This document shows, in pieces, positions 10,467-19,781 of a DNA stretch of 64,000 bases. The notes beneath the pieces are model-generated. The model was not told the origin of the DNA and searched no databases. It saw only the letters and a list, made by a program, of their open reading frames with translations. Each line of letters opens with the position of its first letter. The first letter of the stretch is position 1. The position numbers and the translations under genes were made by a program. This stretch comes from Methanobacteriaceae archaeon (GTDB taxonomy: Archaea; Methanobacteriota; Methanobacteria; Methanobacteriales; Methanobacteriaceae), in the NCBI GenBank assembly GCA_023249725.1, contig JAHFBZ010000002.1, positions 18,184 through 82,183 of the forward strand, written 5' to 3'.

Positions 10467-11564
10467 TTATTTATTTAAATCCATTGATTCTATTTTTTTT
10501 AGAATATTTTCATTTAAAAATTCTGAATTGATGAATTGAGGATATACGGGAAGCCTTTCTTTCATAGAAAATCCAGCCTCAACTGTAAGTTGTTTTAATT
10601 CATCAATTTCGGGCCAGGGGGCCTCTGGATTAACATAATCTTTGCTTATTGGTGAAACACCACCCCAATCATCTGCTCCTGCTAGAATGAACATTTGAGT
10701 TGTTTCTCGGTTCAAGTTAGGGGGAACTTGAATACTCACATCTGGAAAAATAATCTTGGCTACGGCCACGGTTTTTAATATTTCTAAAAGAGAAGGTTCA
10801 GGATGGTTTTCCATAGGAATTCCTGGTTTTGATCTGAAATTTTGGATAATTATTTCTTGAATATGTCCATACTTATTTTGTATACGCCGAAGCTCTAAAA
10901 GTGATTCAGCACGCTCTTCTAATGTTTCTCCAATCCCAATTAAGATTCCTGTGGTGAATGGAATTTTTAATTTACCTGCGTTTTCTATAGTTTGTATTCT
11001 AAGCCATGGGTTTTTACCAGGACTTTTTTTATGGGCTTCAGTTTCCATTAATCGAGGATTGGAATTTTCTAACATCATTCCCATGGAAGAATTTACTTCT
11101 TTAAGCATTTTAAGCTCTTTTCTACTCATCACTCCAGGATTACTGTGTGGTAAAAGCCCAGTTTTTTTCAAAGTTTCCTCACAAACGTGGTATAGGTATT
11201 CACTCATATTTCCAAAGCCAAGACGATCTAAAAGATTTTTAACATCTTTAATTTCATCAGAACGTTCTCCAAAAGTGAATAAAGCTTCTTTACAACCATA
11301 TTTTTCAGATTTTTTTATATTAGAAATTATTTCAGGTAATTGCATCAATAAATGATTTCCTAACTGTTCAGGATCTTTACGAAAGGTACAATACCCACAA
11401 GTGTTTCTACAAACTTCAGTTAATGGTATGAAAATATTTTTTGAAAAAGTAATAACTGACCCTTCTCTTTTAGAACTTCCACCCATCATTAAATTTAATA
11501 TATCGTCCCCTTTACAACTTAAAAGTTTAAATATGTCTCTTTTTGAAAATTGGGATAAATTCAT
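10467..11564 (-). CDS. cofG: FO synthase subunit 1 (CofG)
   Basis: Radical SAM enzyme that with CofH joins a tyrosine-derived fragment to 5-amino-6-ribitylaminouracil to make FO, the deazaflavin core of coenzyme F420. The radical SAM [4Fe-4S] cysteines are C52, C56 and C59 in CRNTCGYCTF. The GILIGIGETLEER and QNFRSKPG segments typical of CofG follow. At 365 residues it is complete. An AGAGGC ribosome site precedes the ATG at 11564. cofH is not in this window. It converges on the histidine kinase gene. Confidence 0.94.
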   Translation of the reverse strand: MNLSQFSKRDIFKLLSCKGDDILNLMMGGSSKREGSVITFSKNIFIPLTEVCRNTCGYCTFRKDPEQLGNHLLMQLPEIISNIKKSEKYGCKEALFTFGERSDEIKDVKNLLDRLGFGNMSEYLYHVCEETLKKTGLLPHSNPGVMSRKELKMLKEVNSSMGMMLENSNPRLMETEAHKKSPGKNPWLRIQTIENAGKLKIPFTTGILIGIGETLEERAESLLELRRIQNKYGHIQEIIIQNFRSKPGIPMENHPEPSLLEILKTVAVAKIIFPDVSIQVPPNLNRETTQMFILAGADDWGGVSPISKDYVNPEAPWPEIDELKQLTVEAGFSMKERLPVYPQFINSEFLNENILKKIESMDLNK

Positions 11565-11693
11565 GATGTCTAGCCTCTTAATTTCATCAAAGCATCAATT
11601 TTTTGCTAATTAATTATTATTTTAAAAATAGATTTCATTTCATTTTAATTTAATTAAAATAGAATTGAATTATTTTTTTAAATAAACTGATAA

Positions 11694-12134
11694 TTAGTTT
11701 TCTGCATTGGATAGTACAATTTCAACAAAGCAGGGTCCAATTCCACTTTTATCTTTCCACATCACAATAAAAAAACCTGCCTTACCGGTCAAACCTAGTT
11801 TATATTCGACAAAACAGTTCATAGATTCTAAAGACTCTTTTAAACGTTCTATGCCAGCAACATCAGTTTCTACATTAATATCAACGCTAGATCTTATCTG
11901 TTCATCCATTAAACTGATTAATGCAGTGGATTCTTCAGAAAACATATCAATTTCTTGGGCATCAATGGAGGCCATAAGTCCATTCAGTTCTTCAGCCATA
12001 TTTTCTGCTTTTAGGCGCTTGCTAGATCTTCCTCGAACAATCAATATTTTATCTGCATCTAATGCGGCTCTTGATCCATCAAATGCTTCCAGATACCCCA
12101 TTATGCTCCCAGCTACTTTGTGTAAGTTTATCAA
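11694..12134 (-). CDS. Conserved methanogen hypothetical protein (DUF2120-like, tentative)
   Basis: Small soluble protein of 146 residues that I do not recognise with confidence; it resembles an uncharacterised archaeal family (possibly DUF2120). Visible features are an N-terminal GSIMGYLEAFDGSRAA segment, an ILIVRGRSSKRLK stretch and a C-terminal VMWKDKSGIGPCFVEIV motif, with alternating helical and strand-like regions and no membrane segments. The start is a TTG at 12134 placed five bases after a strong GAGGTG. It lies between cofG and mptA, both coenzyme biosynthesis genes, but that is only weak evidence for its role. Confidence 0.7.
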   Translation of the reverse strand: MINLHKVAGSIMGYLEAFDGSRAALDADKILIVRGRSSKRLKAENMAEELNGLMASIDAQEIDMFSEESTALISLMDEQIRSSVDINVETDVAGIERLKESLESMNCFVEYKLGLTGKAGFFIVMWKDKSGIGPCFVEIVLSNAEN

Positions 12135-12374
12135 TAAAACACCTCATAGATTTAATGCTTATGAATAAAATAAATATAATAATTTAATTTTATAAATTAT
12201 TTCTATTTAAAGATTTCATTTTAATTGGGATTTCTCATATTTGTCCTGAAATCTAATTAATGATGGGTATAAATCAAGCAATTAAAGATTAAAAAGTAAT
12301 TAAAGATTAAAAAAAGAATTAAGAACTTTTAATCTTTAAAAAATTCATCAACTATCAAATTAAATGAATTAACA

Positions 12375-13334
12375 TTAATTAATTTGTTTATCTGTAATTC
12401 CTTCAATTTCGTACTTTAATTCACCCATGGTGGCTACTTTTTCTGCAAAAGCGTTATGTCGATGAATACTTTCTTCATTAACCTGTCTAACAGTTATCAT
12501 GGTGTCATCTGGAAGATGAGAATATTCATTCACGATTTTGTGAACCATATTTCGCACGCAGTCTTCCACAAACATGGGATTTTTATGGGCCTGAACTACA
12601 ATTGCATTTTCGTCTGGCCTTTTAAGGAGTTCACAGACTGATGAACTCATGGAGTCTTCTATTATTCTTATTAGATCCTCAGCACGGATAGTATGGTCCT
12701 GTGGGACTTCAATCATAACCATTCCACGACCTCTCTGGTTGTGTGAAGAAAATGAAACAGTATCCAGAACTTTTTGTGTAGTTTCTTCATCTAAAAATTC
12801 TAAAAGGTCCTGTTTAGATGATTCTTTAACAGATTCCTGGGCACAAGGGCAAACAGTCATCCCGACTACTTCAGCACCAACCATTTTCCTTATAACTACA
12901 TCGTCACCGTTTCGGTATCCAATAGCGTCGGCCATGAGCTTGCTCATTTCCTGAGTTTTATGTTTAGTAACTGGCGATTTTTTAATGAACATGTAATCGC
13001 TTTTCATGCTCACTTCGGCCCTTTTTGCATATTTATGCTTTTTTAGTAGAGAATTCACTATTTCAGCGCATAATGATTCAACTTCCAGTGTATTATTCTC
13101 TAAAGTCTCTTCCAGTACTTCGCTAATGGCTTCAGGGTTTCTTGACATATGAATTCCCCGTTGAGTACTTGGAAGGTCTACAAATGCATCAAATGTTGGT
13201 AAAAGAATGATAGGTCTTCTTACATCTCTTTCAATTTTTAACAGTTTTTTTACTCCAGTAACTCCCACCCGGGTAAGATGGACAGGAATGCTGGGAATGT
13301 TATCTTGTGTGTCTGGAAAACAAACTAAACCCAA
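12375..13334 (-). CDS. mptA: GTP cyclohydrolase MptA (type IV)
   Basis: Fe(II)-dependent GTP cyclohydrolase of the FolE2/MptA type that opens the pathway to methanopterin by making 7,8-dihydroneopterin 2',3'-cyclic phosphate. Recognisable segments are PDTQDNIPSIPVHLTRVGVTG at the N-terminus, a VDLPSTQRGIHMSR motif and GMTVCPCAQE with conserved Cys. The frame is open upstream to 13358 with several TTG/GTG codons. I prefer the TTG at 13334 because a GGGGTGG ribosome-type site lies just before it. The other starts (13343 GTG, 13358 TTG) would add only three to eight residues. At ~320 residues the protein is complete. Confidence 0.92.
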   Translation of the reverse strand: MGLVCFPDTQDNIPSIPVHLTRVGVTGVKKLLKIERDVRRPIILLPTFDAFVDLPSTQRGIHMSRNPEAISEVLEETLENNTLEVESLCAEIVNSLLKKHKYAKRAEVSMKSDYMFIKKSPVTKHKTQEMSKLMADAIGYRNGDDVVIRKMVGAEVVGMTVCPCAQESVKESSKQDLLEFLDEETTQKVLDTVSFSSHNQRGRGMVMIEVPQDHTIRAEDLIRIIEDSMSSSVCELLKRPDENAIVVQAHKNPMFVEDCVRNMVHKIVNEYSHLPDDTMITVRQVNEESIHRHNAFAEKVATMGELKYEIEGITDKQIN

Positions 13335-13358
13335 AGTTTCCACCCCGATTAGTCCCAA

Positions 13359-13743
13359 TATGTTCTAAATAATATAATATAGAACAATTAGGCATTTCGT
13401 TTCAATTTCGTTTATTTAGATTTAAAGAATTATTATTTAGAGATTATTTTTAGAGATTATTTTTTATGAGATTGCATATGGTATTTAATTAATTTTATTT
13501 TAAAATATTTCATTTTTTAAATTCATTTCAAACTAATTCGTTCGTTTGATTCATGTTTGATATTTTATTGATATTTATTAAATATAAACTATGGAGAAGT
13601 TGTTTATATTATTTTATATTGAATAATAAAAAAAGAAAAGAAATAAATAGCTTTAATTTTTATTTGTAGGAATAAAATGTTTTATAAATAAAATAAAAAT
13701 AATTTTAGAGGTTATTTAATTAATTAAAATTTTATTAAAAGGA
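13359..13743. other. AT-rich intergenic stretch upstream of mptA
   Basis: About 385 bp of very AT-rich sequence between the mptA start and the stop of the next minus-strand gene. It must contain the mptA promoter; several A/T runs could serve as TATA boxes but none stands out. I see no ORF of substance, tRNA-like fold or long repeat here. Confidence 0.6.
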
Positions 13744-14436
13744 TTAATTATAATTAGGATATTCTAAAAGTATTTCTATGAGTCTATCTGCACTTATATC
13801 CTTTAAATTACTTTCTAAATTTATATGGGCATTGTAAAGTTCTTTAGAGCGTTTTACAAGAATTTCACCATTTATATCTGGTTCGGCTATTACTAAAACC
13901 TTTTTTAATCCTATATTTTCTATTTTCCGATTTATGTCATTTTTAGTATGTTCAATTTTTTTAGAAATACCTTGTAATGCTGCTTCAGGAATTTTAGGGT
14001 TAATTTCTTTCATATCTGATACTTCTAGGGGAACTCCGGCCACTATTATTTGTTGAACATCTATTCCTAGTTTTACCAGTGCTTTTTTGAAGTTATTTTT
14101 GGTGGTTACAATTAGTAAGCCTTTTGAAAGGTCAGAAATTTTATTTTCATTTTTTACTTTTTCCAGGACTCCAAAATCGGCCAGAATTTCATTTATCTTT
14201 GCGCGGGCATCTAACATTTTTCCTGCAAATAATTTAGAGTCTTCTAAATTTAGTTTGTGTGAAGGTAAGCTGGAATAGATGAAATCTTCAGCTTCTATTA
14301 AATCTTTCAGTGCTTTTTCAAAAACTTGGACATTAATTATGCCTTCGCGAGGTTTTTTGATAATTTCTGATGAATTACTACTGCTCCCTGCTTTTTTAAT
14401 TAGATCTTCTGCTTGATTCAATCTATTTTTCTCCAT
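13744..14436 (-). CDS. Conserved archaeal hypothetical protein (DUF2100-like, tentative)
   Basis: A 230-residue soluble protein that I do not recognise firmly; it resembles the uncharacterised methanogen family DUF2100. It has a Lys/Glu-rich N-terminus, an EILADFGVLEK segment near residue 100 and a central part (~110-205) alternating hydrophobic strands (LLIVTT, IIVAGVPLEV, KVLVIAEPD) with helices. That pattern suggests an alpha/beta nucleotide- or metabolite-binding fold. The ATG at 14436 is chosen because a TGAGGG ribosome site lies five to six bases upstream; the in-frame ATG at 14454 has none. It is flanked by long AT-rich gaps. Confidence 0.65.
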   Translation of the reverse strand: MEKNRLNQAEDLIKKAGSSSNSSEIIKKPREGIINVQVFEKALKDLIEAEDFIYSSLPSHKLNLEDSKLFAGKMLDARAKINEILADFGVLEKVKNENKISDLSKGLLIVTTKNNFKKALVKLGIDVQQIIVAGVPLEVSDMKEINPKIPEAALQGISKKIEHTKNDINRKIENIGLKKVLVIAEPDINGEILVKRSKELYNAHINLESNLKDISADRLIEILLEYPNYN

Positions 14437-14594
14437 AAAATCCCTCAGTATCATTAAAATTTATTTATATTAATTAATCAAGTTATATTTAATAATATTA
14501 ATAATAATCAAATTATTATCATAAAATTTATTATCAATATTTAATTTAATTATTTATAATTTTAAATTAGTAATTTAATTTTCAGATTTTTTAT

Positions 14595-15722
14595 TTAAAA
14601 TTTGAAATATGGTGAAAAATTATCTTTTATTGATGATAAAATCTTTTTCACTTCAGAGGAGATATATAATTTCTCCAGATATTCTTTTTCTATTTCTTCT
14701 TTGAATTTATATTTTATTTTGCTTTTATTTATTTGGAGATGTGAAAATTTATCAGTAAAATTTGACTTTTCATTTTTATTTTCACTTAAAAATAAATAAG
14801 GATCCATAGAAACAATGAAACTAAGGCTGGAATTGGCCAAGGATTTTAAATCATAGCCTCCTTCCAGTAAGGATATTAATCGGGGATGTTTTTCTATTAG
14901 GTACTGGCCTATCCATGAATAAAAGTCTTCAGTTAATTCTATTCTTGAAAGAGGATCATTTAAATGACCATCAAAGCCGGCTTCTGCAAAAAGTATTTGG
15001 GGATTGAATTCTTTAAGCACCGGCCCAAGGATTTCTTTTAAAATCCAAATATAATCTGTATTATTAGAACCTGGGGGCATGGGAATGTTTAAATTATATC
15101 CTTTACCCTCTGCAGCTCCTTCTTCATCAATAAACCCTTTTCCTGGAAACAATGTTCTGGGATCCTGGTGAATAGAGATGTAAAGAACATTAGGATCATT
15201 ATAAAATATTTCTGCAGTTCCATTTCCATAATGAACATCAAAATCAACTATGCAAAATCTTTCCAAGCCGTAAGTTTTTCTCAAATATTCCACTGCAATG
15301 GCCACATTATTAAATATACAAAATCCCATGGACTTATTTGATGTGGCATGATGGCCAGGAGGCCTTGAAATAGAAAATGCCCAATTTTCACTCTTATTTG
15401 CTCTGTTTAAAACTAATTTAGATGCTTTAATTGATCCACCGGCAGATAAGAGTGCTGTTTGGTAGCTTTGGGATGTGGCATAAGTGTCAAAATCAATATT
15501 ACCTCCTCCCTTTTTACAAAATTCATCAATAAAATTGACATGCTCTGGAGTATGGACGGATAAAACATGATTTAAATCTGCCCTACTAGGGGCTATAATA
15601 TTTAATTTATTAAAAAAACTTTGCTTAGACAAATTATTCATTATGGCATCTGTTCGGGCCTTATTTTCTATATGGAATTTATCTTGATGTTTGTTGTATT
15701 CAGGGGAGTAAACTATTGCCAT
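14595..15722 (-). CDS. Histone deacetylase family protein
   Basis: Zinc-dependent amidohydrolase of the histone deacetylase / acetoin utilisation / acetylpolyamine amidohydrolase superfamily. The core (residues ~1-300) carries RPPGHHA with the two catalytic-site His residues, IVDFDVHYGNG with the zinc ligands Asp and His, and AEAGFDGH with the second zinc Asp. A Lys/Glu-rich tail (~310-375) follows that is not part of the usual fold. The substrate may be an acetyl-lysine protein or an acetylated small amine; sequence cannot decide. The ATG at 15722 has only a weak ribosome site. Confidence 0.88.
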   Translation of the reverse strand: MAIVYSPEYNKHQDKFHIENKARTDAIMNNLSKQSFFNKLNIIAPSRADLNHVLSVHTPEHVNFIDEFCKKGGGNIDFDTYATSQSYQTALLSAGGSIKASKLVLNRANKSENWAFSISRPPGHHATSNKSMGFCIFNNVAIAVEYLRKTYGLERFCIVDFDVHYGNGTAEIFYNDPNVLYISIHQDPRTLFPGKGFIDEEGAAEGKGYNLNIPMPPGSNNTDYIWILKEILGPVLKEFNPQILFAEAGFDGHLNDPLSRIELTEDFYSWIGQYLIEKHPRLISLLEGGYDLKSLANSSLSFIVSMDPYLFLSENKNEKSNFTDKFSHLQINKSKIKYKFKEEIEKEYLEKLYISSEVKKILSSIKDNFSPYFKF

Positions 15723-16189
15723 AAAACCAGTTAATCATGTTTTCAGCTAATATTTTTAACTTATTGACTAGGGATAGTATTATTTTCTAGTTTTTTAGCT
15801 ATTGATTTTGTTTTAAGTATATTTTTCTTTTTTAGTTAAAAGCTTGAAAATGATACTGTTTAATCATATTATTATTTTTATTATTTTTATTATTTGGGTG
15901 TTGTTGGGTATATTTTTGTCTAGAATATTCCCCATTTGTCAAAAAAATGTTTACTTTTTGAAATTATTTTTATTATAAAATCACATTAGAAAATATTTGC
16001 AGTAGAAACTTATTTATTCTTTTGTCACATAACTAACATATACTTTTGAATACTATTTGATGGCTAAAAATAGTTTAAGATTTAAAATAATTTTATTAGA
16101 TTATTTTATTAGATTTATTTTAGCTATACAAATAGGATTTAAATGTAGTTTCTTAATAAGATTAATAATCCATAATGGAGGGTGTTTTA
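15723..16189. other. AT-rich divergent intergenic region
   Basis: About 470 bp between the divergent deacetylase and GerW-like genes. It is AT-rich, with short tandem TTTTTATTA units near 15870-15895 and a TATA-like GCTATACAAAT around 16122-16132 that could drive the GerW-like gene. No ORF or RNA gene was recognised. Confidence 0.55.
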
Positions 16190-16648
16190 ATGGAAGATGA
16201 AAATCCTATAAAAACTACGGTCGAGGAATTGAGGAAATTACTGGAAATTAAGAACTTTGTTGGTGAAGCCATAACCACTGAGGATAAACTTTTAATTCCT
16301 GTAATGAAAATGGGAATGGCCTTTGGAACTGGTATGGGTACTGGTAAAGGTCCTGATGGCAGCAGTAGTGGAAAAGGATCTGGAGCCGGCGCAATAGCGG
16401 GTGTAGAGCCTGTTTCTATGGTAGTAGTTACTAAAGGTGTAAATGGTCCTGAAGGTATAAGAGTACTTAATTTAACTTCTGGAAGCCAATTAAGTAAAGC
16501 AATAGGTGAAGTGGGAACTGTACTTACTGATGTGATGAAAGAAGGCCAATCATACATGAAAAAGAAACAGGATGAAAAAGAAACACCGAAAACACCTAAA
16601 GAAACACCAAAAAAAGCAAAAATCAAAGTGAAAGCTGAGAAAGAATAG
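16190..16648 (+). CDS. GerW/YtfJ-family protein
   Basis: A 152-residue protein of the GerW (sporulation protein YtfJ) family. After an N-terminal helix (TVEELRKLLEIKNFVGE) comes the family core, in which a Gly/Ser-rich loop (about residues 45-70) leads into GAGAIAGVEPVSMVVV. The C-terminus is a Lys/Pro/Thr-rich tail with repeated TPK units, likely disordered and strongly basic. The start at 16190 follows GGAGGGTG; an in-frame ATG at 16175 lies before that site. In spore-forming Bacillus the ytfJ gene is next to a DUF2953 gene, and the same pairing is seen here. The molecular function is unknown and cannot be sporulation in this archaeon. Confidence 0.8.
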   Translation: MEDENPIKTTVEELRKLLEIKNFVGEAITTEDKLLIPVMKMGMAFGTGMGTGKGPDGSSSGKGSGAGAIAGVEPVSMVVVTKGVNGPEGIRVLNLTSGSQLSKAIGEVGTVLTDVMKEGQSYMKKKQDEKETPKTPKETPKKAKIKVKAEKE

Positions 16649-16786
16649 GTTTAAAATCTTATTAATGATTATAAACCATTAAAACTTAATTAAAATTTAC
16701 TTAATTTACTTACTCAAATCGGGTGAGTTATTTAAATTTCAACTTTTTAGGACTTAATTTTTAAATTAAAACACTGGTGGATCTGA

Positions 16787-17443
16787 GTGACCATAATAAC
16801 CACCCTTTTAATCATTCTAGCAGCACTAGTTGCAATTATTCTTTTATTATTATCATTTTCATTCCATATTTCCTTAAAACTTTTTAAAGACGGTGGAATA
16901 GTCAAAGGACTGGTTGAAATTCGATGGTTCAAAATAAAGTTGTTTACCAGAAAATTTCCTGAAGAAAAGGAAGAAATAGATGAGAAGAAAGATAAAGAGC
17001 AAAAAACTGATTTAGCTGCGGAAAAAGAGAAATCAAAAGAGGAAAAATTTTCTAAATCTTCAAAACTAAGTAAATTTAAATGGGAAGATATAAAAAAGAT
17101 TTTATCTTTGTTTGGTGAATCATTACCTCATTTTCTGAAGTTTTTTAAGAGTTTATGGGTATCAATAAACTTGGAAAAATTTAATTTTTATCTTATTTTC
17201 GGATTAAGTAGTCCTGTAGACACTGCAAAAATTTTAGGATGTTTTTGGGCCGCAGCAGCTGTAATTAACCTCTCACCAAAAGCAGATATTTTTGCAGAAC
17301 CTTCATTTTTGGAGGAAAAAATTGACTTTGAAAGTGATATATCATTTCAAGTTCGACTTTTAGGCCCTTTTCTAGCATTATTACGATTATTAACAAGAAT
17401 ATCTGTTATTAAACTTCTTTGGGAATTTAGGAGGTTTAGATAA
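16787..17443 (+). CDS. DUF2953 membrane-anchored protein
   Basis: A 218-residue protein with one N-terminal hydrophobic helix (residues ~3-28), a short strand-rich segment, a highly charged Lys/Glu linker (~55-95) and a C-terminal domain of mixed hydrophobicity. This is the plan of DUF2953 proteins (YtfI-like), whose function is unknown. The start is the GTG at 16787, preceded by GGTGGAT. Its stop overlaps the ATG of the next gene (TAATG), indicating translational coupling. It lies 138 bp downstream of the GerW-like gene. Confidence 0.75.
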   Translation: MTIITTLLIILAALVAIILLLLSFSFHISLKLFKDGGIVKGLVEIRWFKIKLFTRKFPEEKEEIDEKKDKEQKTDLAAEKEKSKEEKFSKSSKLSKFKWEDIKKILSLFGESLPHFLKFFKSLWVSINLEKFNFYLIFGLSSPVDTAKILGCFWAAAAVINLSPKADIFAEPSFLEEKIDFESDISFQVRLLGPFLALLRLLTRISVIKLLWEFRRFR

Positions 17444-17772
17444 TGAATAAAAAAATCTGGGATACTATTCTCACTCAGTGGGATACTGTTGAAGAGCTGG
17501 CGGTCGCAAAAAAATTTTCCCTAGAGAATAGAGAGATTTATCCAGTAGATAAAATTTCTGTTTTATTTCAAAAATCTGGAAAAATATCTAATCTCAATAT
17601 AATTCCCTTAGCATGGATAATAAAGGAGAAAAAAGAAAATAATTCTGAAAACAAGGATTATGATTTAAAAACGGATTACTACATGGTTTTATTTGATACC
17701 GATAATTTGAATTTGGTTGAAGACATAATAAAAGAATTTAAGTCTTTTTATAATCATTCTGATCATAAATAA
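17443..17772 (+). CDS. Small hypothetical protein coupled to DUF2953
   Basis: A 109-residue soluble protein that I do not recognise. It is predicted mixed alpha/beta, acidic-basic balanced, with a TDYYMVLFDTDNLNLVEDIIKEF segment near the C-terminus. The ATG overlaps the stop codon of the DUF2953 gene by one base, so the two are almost surely translated together. The stop is followed by AT-rich sequence before the convergent UPF0282 gene. Confidence 0.7.
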   Translation: MNKKIWDTILTQWDTVEELAVAKKFSLENREIYPVDKISVLFQKSGKISNLNIIPLAWIIKEKKENNSENKDYDLKTDYYMVLFDTDNLNLVEDIIKEFKSFYNHSDHK

Positions 17773-17942
17773 AATAATTGGGGTGATTATTTATATTCCT
17801 CTTTTAACATTAGCTGTTTAAATAGTTTAAATAAACATTTTTAATTCATCTTTCAATGAAATCAAGGTGAATTCATTATTTTAAATATTTATCTAAGCTT
17901 GATTTAGTTTTTAATGGTTTATATAATGTTTTTCTCTCTGAT

Positions 17943-18794
17943 TCAAGAATCAATGGCTTTTTTTTGAAGAATACATGATGCTGGTATCACATCTACATTT
18001 TCCATTTCATTGATATCATTTATAAACTCCAAACCCTTTTTTGTTCGTAGTAAATGATGATCAACCACTACATGGGGGATTTTTTGGCAAATTTTCTCTA
18101 AATTAGCCCGTGCTTTTGTAATATCCTCATGAGATAAGGCGTATCCTAAAAGATAGAGCGGCGGACCACTTAAAATTATTCTATCTGGATTTTCATTTAA
18201 AATATATTCTAATGCCATATCCGATATAGGTCCCTGGACATCAGAAGCATGCAAAAGTTTTTCACCATTAAAAGTAATGGAAACTGCCACAATGTAACCT
18301 AAATGACTGTAATCGCTTCCATGGTGCAATGCCGGAGAAAATTTGATTTTGGTCTCTCCTATTTGAAACTCCTGATTATCAGAATAAGTTATTTCAGTAT
18401 CATCCACATTTTTAAGATTTTTAAGAAGTTTTTTAGCCCTTGAGGATTGATTTTTATTTATATTTGAATCTGGATTTTTTAAAAATATTTTTTTTCCAGA
18501 ATATATTTCATAGGCTATTTTTGAAGAGGATTCAAGAAATTTATTGCTTTCAAATGGGGTGAAATGGTCATGATGATAATGACTAATGGTAATTATATTG
18601 GATTTTTTTGAATATTCAATAATTTTCTTTCTACTTTCCTTTAAGGCAGTTATTTCTTCTAGGGAAGGAGGAAGTTTGAATCTTTTGGGAGCAACCGATG
18701 TGCCGGGATCAATAAGTATTTCCTGGTCCGTTTGAACAAAGGTGCACATGGAACGGACTCCCAGGCTTTCAAAGGCCAGTGGAACTATTTTCAT
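17943..18794 (-). CDS. UPF0282 family metallo-beta-lactamase fold hydrolase
   Basis: A 283-residue MBL-fold protein of the archaeal UPF0282 group. The zinc motif is SHYHHDHFTPF (around residues 71-81), followed by ALHHGSDYSHLGY with the third-strand His and a LLHASDVQG segment carrying the bridging Asp. A C-terminal VVDHHLLRTKKG supplies the last His. The substrate is unknown. A GGAT-type ribosome site precedes the ATG. Confidence 0.85.
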   Translation of the reverse strand: MKIVPLAFESLGVRSMCTFVQTDQEILIDPGTSVAPKRFKLPPSLEEITALKESRKKIIEYSKKSNIITISHYHHDHFTPFESNKFLESSSKIAYEIYSGKKIFLKNPDSNINKNQSSRAKKLLKNLKNVDDTEITYSDNQEFQIGETKIKFSPALHHGSDYSHLGYIVAVSITFNGEKLLHASDVQGPISDMALEYILNENPDRIILSGPPLYLLGYALSHEDITKARANLEKICQKIPHVVVDHHLLRTKKGLEFINDINEMENVDVIPASCILQKKAIDS

Positions 18795-18947
18795 ATTCTT
18801 ATCCTGGAATTTTAATAAATTGACTTTATCAAGGATTTTTTAGAATTTTTAAGAATAATAAATTTAAAATAAATTATTTAGATAATATCTAAATAAGTAA
18901 ATATGAATTATATCATCAATTTAAGATAAATAATGTTAAAAAACTAT

Positions 18948-19427
18948 TTAAAGGATTTTTGATGATCCCATATCTTCAGTAACTACATTTAATACGGTTT
19001 GGGTGTAAGTCCTCTGCACATTTGGTTCTTTTAGTAATTCTTTAATGAACATATCTAATTCACTAGTATCTTTAAATTTTGCTATTAATATGGCATCAAA
19101 TTCTCCAGTAACATCATAAACTCCAAGAACGTTTTTATTGTAAGCGGTCTGGGTTTCCCAGTTTTTTAAAAATCCGCCTTTAACTCTGACACCTATGATG
19201 GCTGTTAATTTGTATCCTAAGCAAGAATGGTCAATCAGTGGTACAAATTTTCGGATAACTCCTGTTTTCATTAATTTATCCACTCGGTTATGGACGGTCC
19301 CCACGGATATTCCCAAATCCCGAGATATTTTCCGGTAAGACATTCGGCCGTCTTCATTAAGCAGATTAATTATTTCTTTGTCTATTTCGTCTATTTTAAC
19401 TAGCTCAGGATCAATTTTTATTTCCAT
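18948..19427 (-). CDS. Lrp/AsnC-family transcription regulator
   Basis: A 159-residue regulator. It has an N-terminal winged helix-turn-helix (residues ~12-60, with the recognition region SVGTVHNRVDKLMKTG) and a C-terminal RAM/AsnC ligand-binding domain (~75-150) containing VYDVTGEFDAILIAKFKD. Lrp proteins act as dimers or octamers and respond to amino acids or related metabolites. GGTGA precedes the ATG. A perfect 15-bp palindrome lies between the likely TATA box and the start, which suggests autoregulation. Confidence 0.92.
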   Translation of the reverse strand: MEIKIDPELVKIDEIDKEIINLLNEDGRMSYRKISRDLGISVGTVHNRVDKLMKTGVIRKFVPLIDHSCLGYKLTAIIGVRVKGGFLKNWETQTAYNKNVLGVYDVTGEFDAILIAKFKDTSELDMFIKELLKEPNVQRTYTQTVLNVVTEDMGSSKIL

Positions 19428-19460
19428 ATAGTCACCGATTATTTTTCTTGAACAATGTTT

Positions 19461-19475
19461 AACTTAATTTAAGTT
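19461..19475. promoter_or_regulatory. Palindromic operator candidate upstream of the Lrp gene
   Basis: AACTTAA-T-TTAAGTT is a perfect 7+1+7 inverted repeat. On the minus strand it falls directly downstream of an AAATATAAC TATA-like box (about 19476-19484) and about 34-48 bp upstream of the Lrp start codon. Binding there would block transcription initiation. Confidence 0.5.
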
Positions 19476-19481
19476 ATATTT

Positions 19482-19781
19482 ATTATTTGTCCTTTTAATG
19501 CTTAGGTGTGTGAACATTATACTGTGAAATCTACTTTTTTTGTTATTTGAACTCAATTTAGTGAATTAATTTAAAAAAAATATTTTAATGAAAAATTATT
19601 CATTATTATTTAATATTATTGAGTAACTTGATTTGTCTATTAATCTTATAATTGTTGCTAAAATTAAAAAATAATTAAAAAAATAAAGGATTTCTACTAA
19701 ATAGGTGATTTATTTTAACTTTAAATTAAAATAAGTATATAAAACAACTTCAAAAATAAAAATAAAAAAATTAGGGATTAA
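19482..19781. other. AT-rich intergenic stretch
   Basis: Roughly 300 bp between the Lrp promoter and the stop of the DUF4013 gene. It is A/T-dominated and no ORF, RNA gene or repeat was recognised. Confidence 0.5.

Noticed and set aside
16162-16626. 154-codon minus-strand ORF rich in Pro/Ser
   Set aside because: It is antisense to the GerW-like gene, which has a strong ribosome site and a family match.
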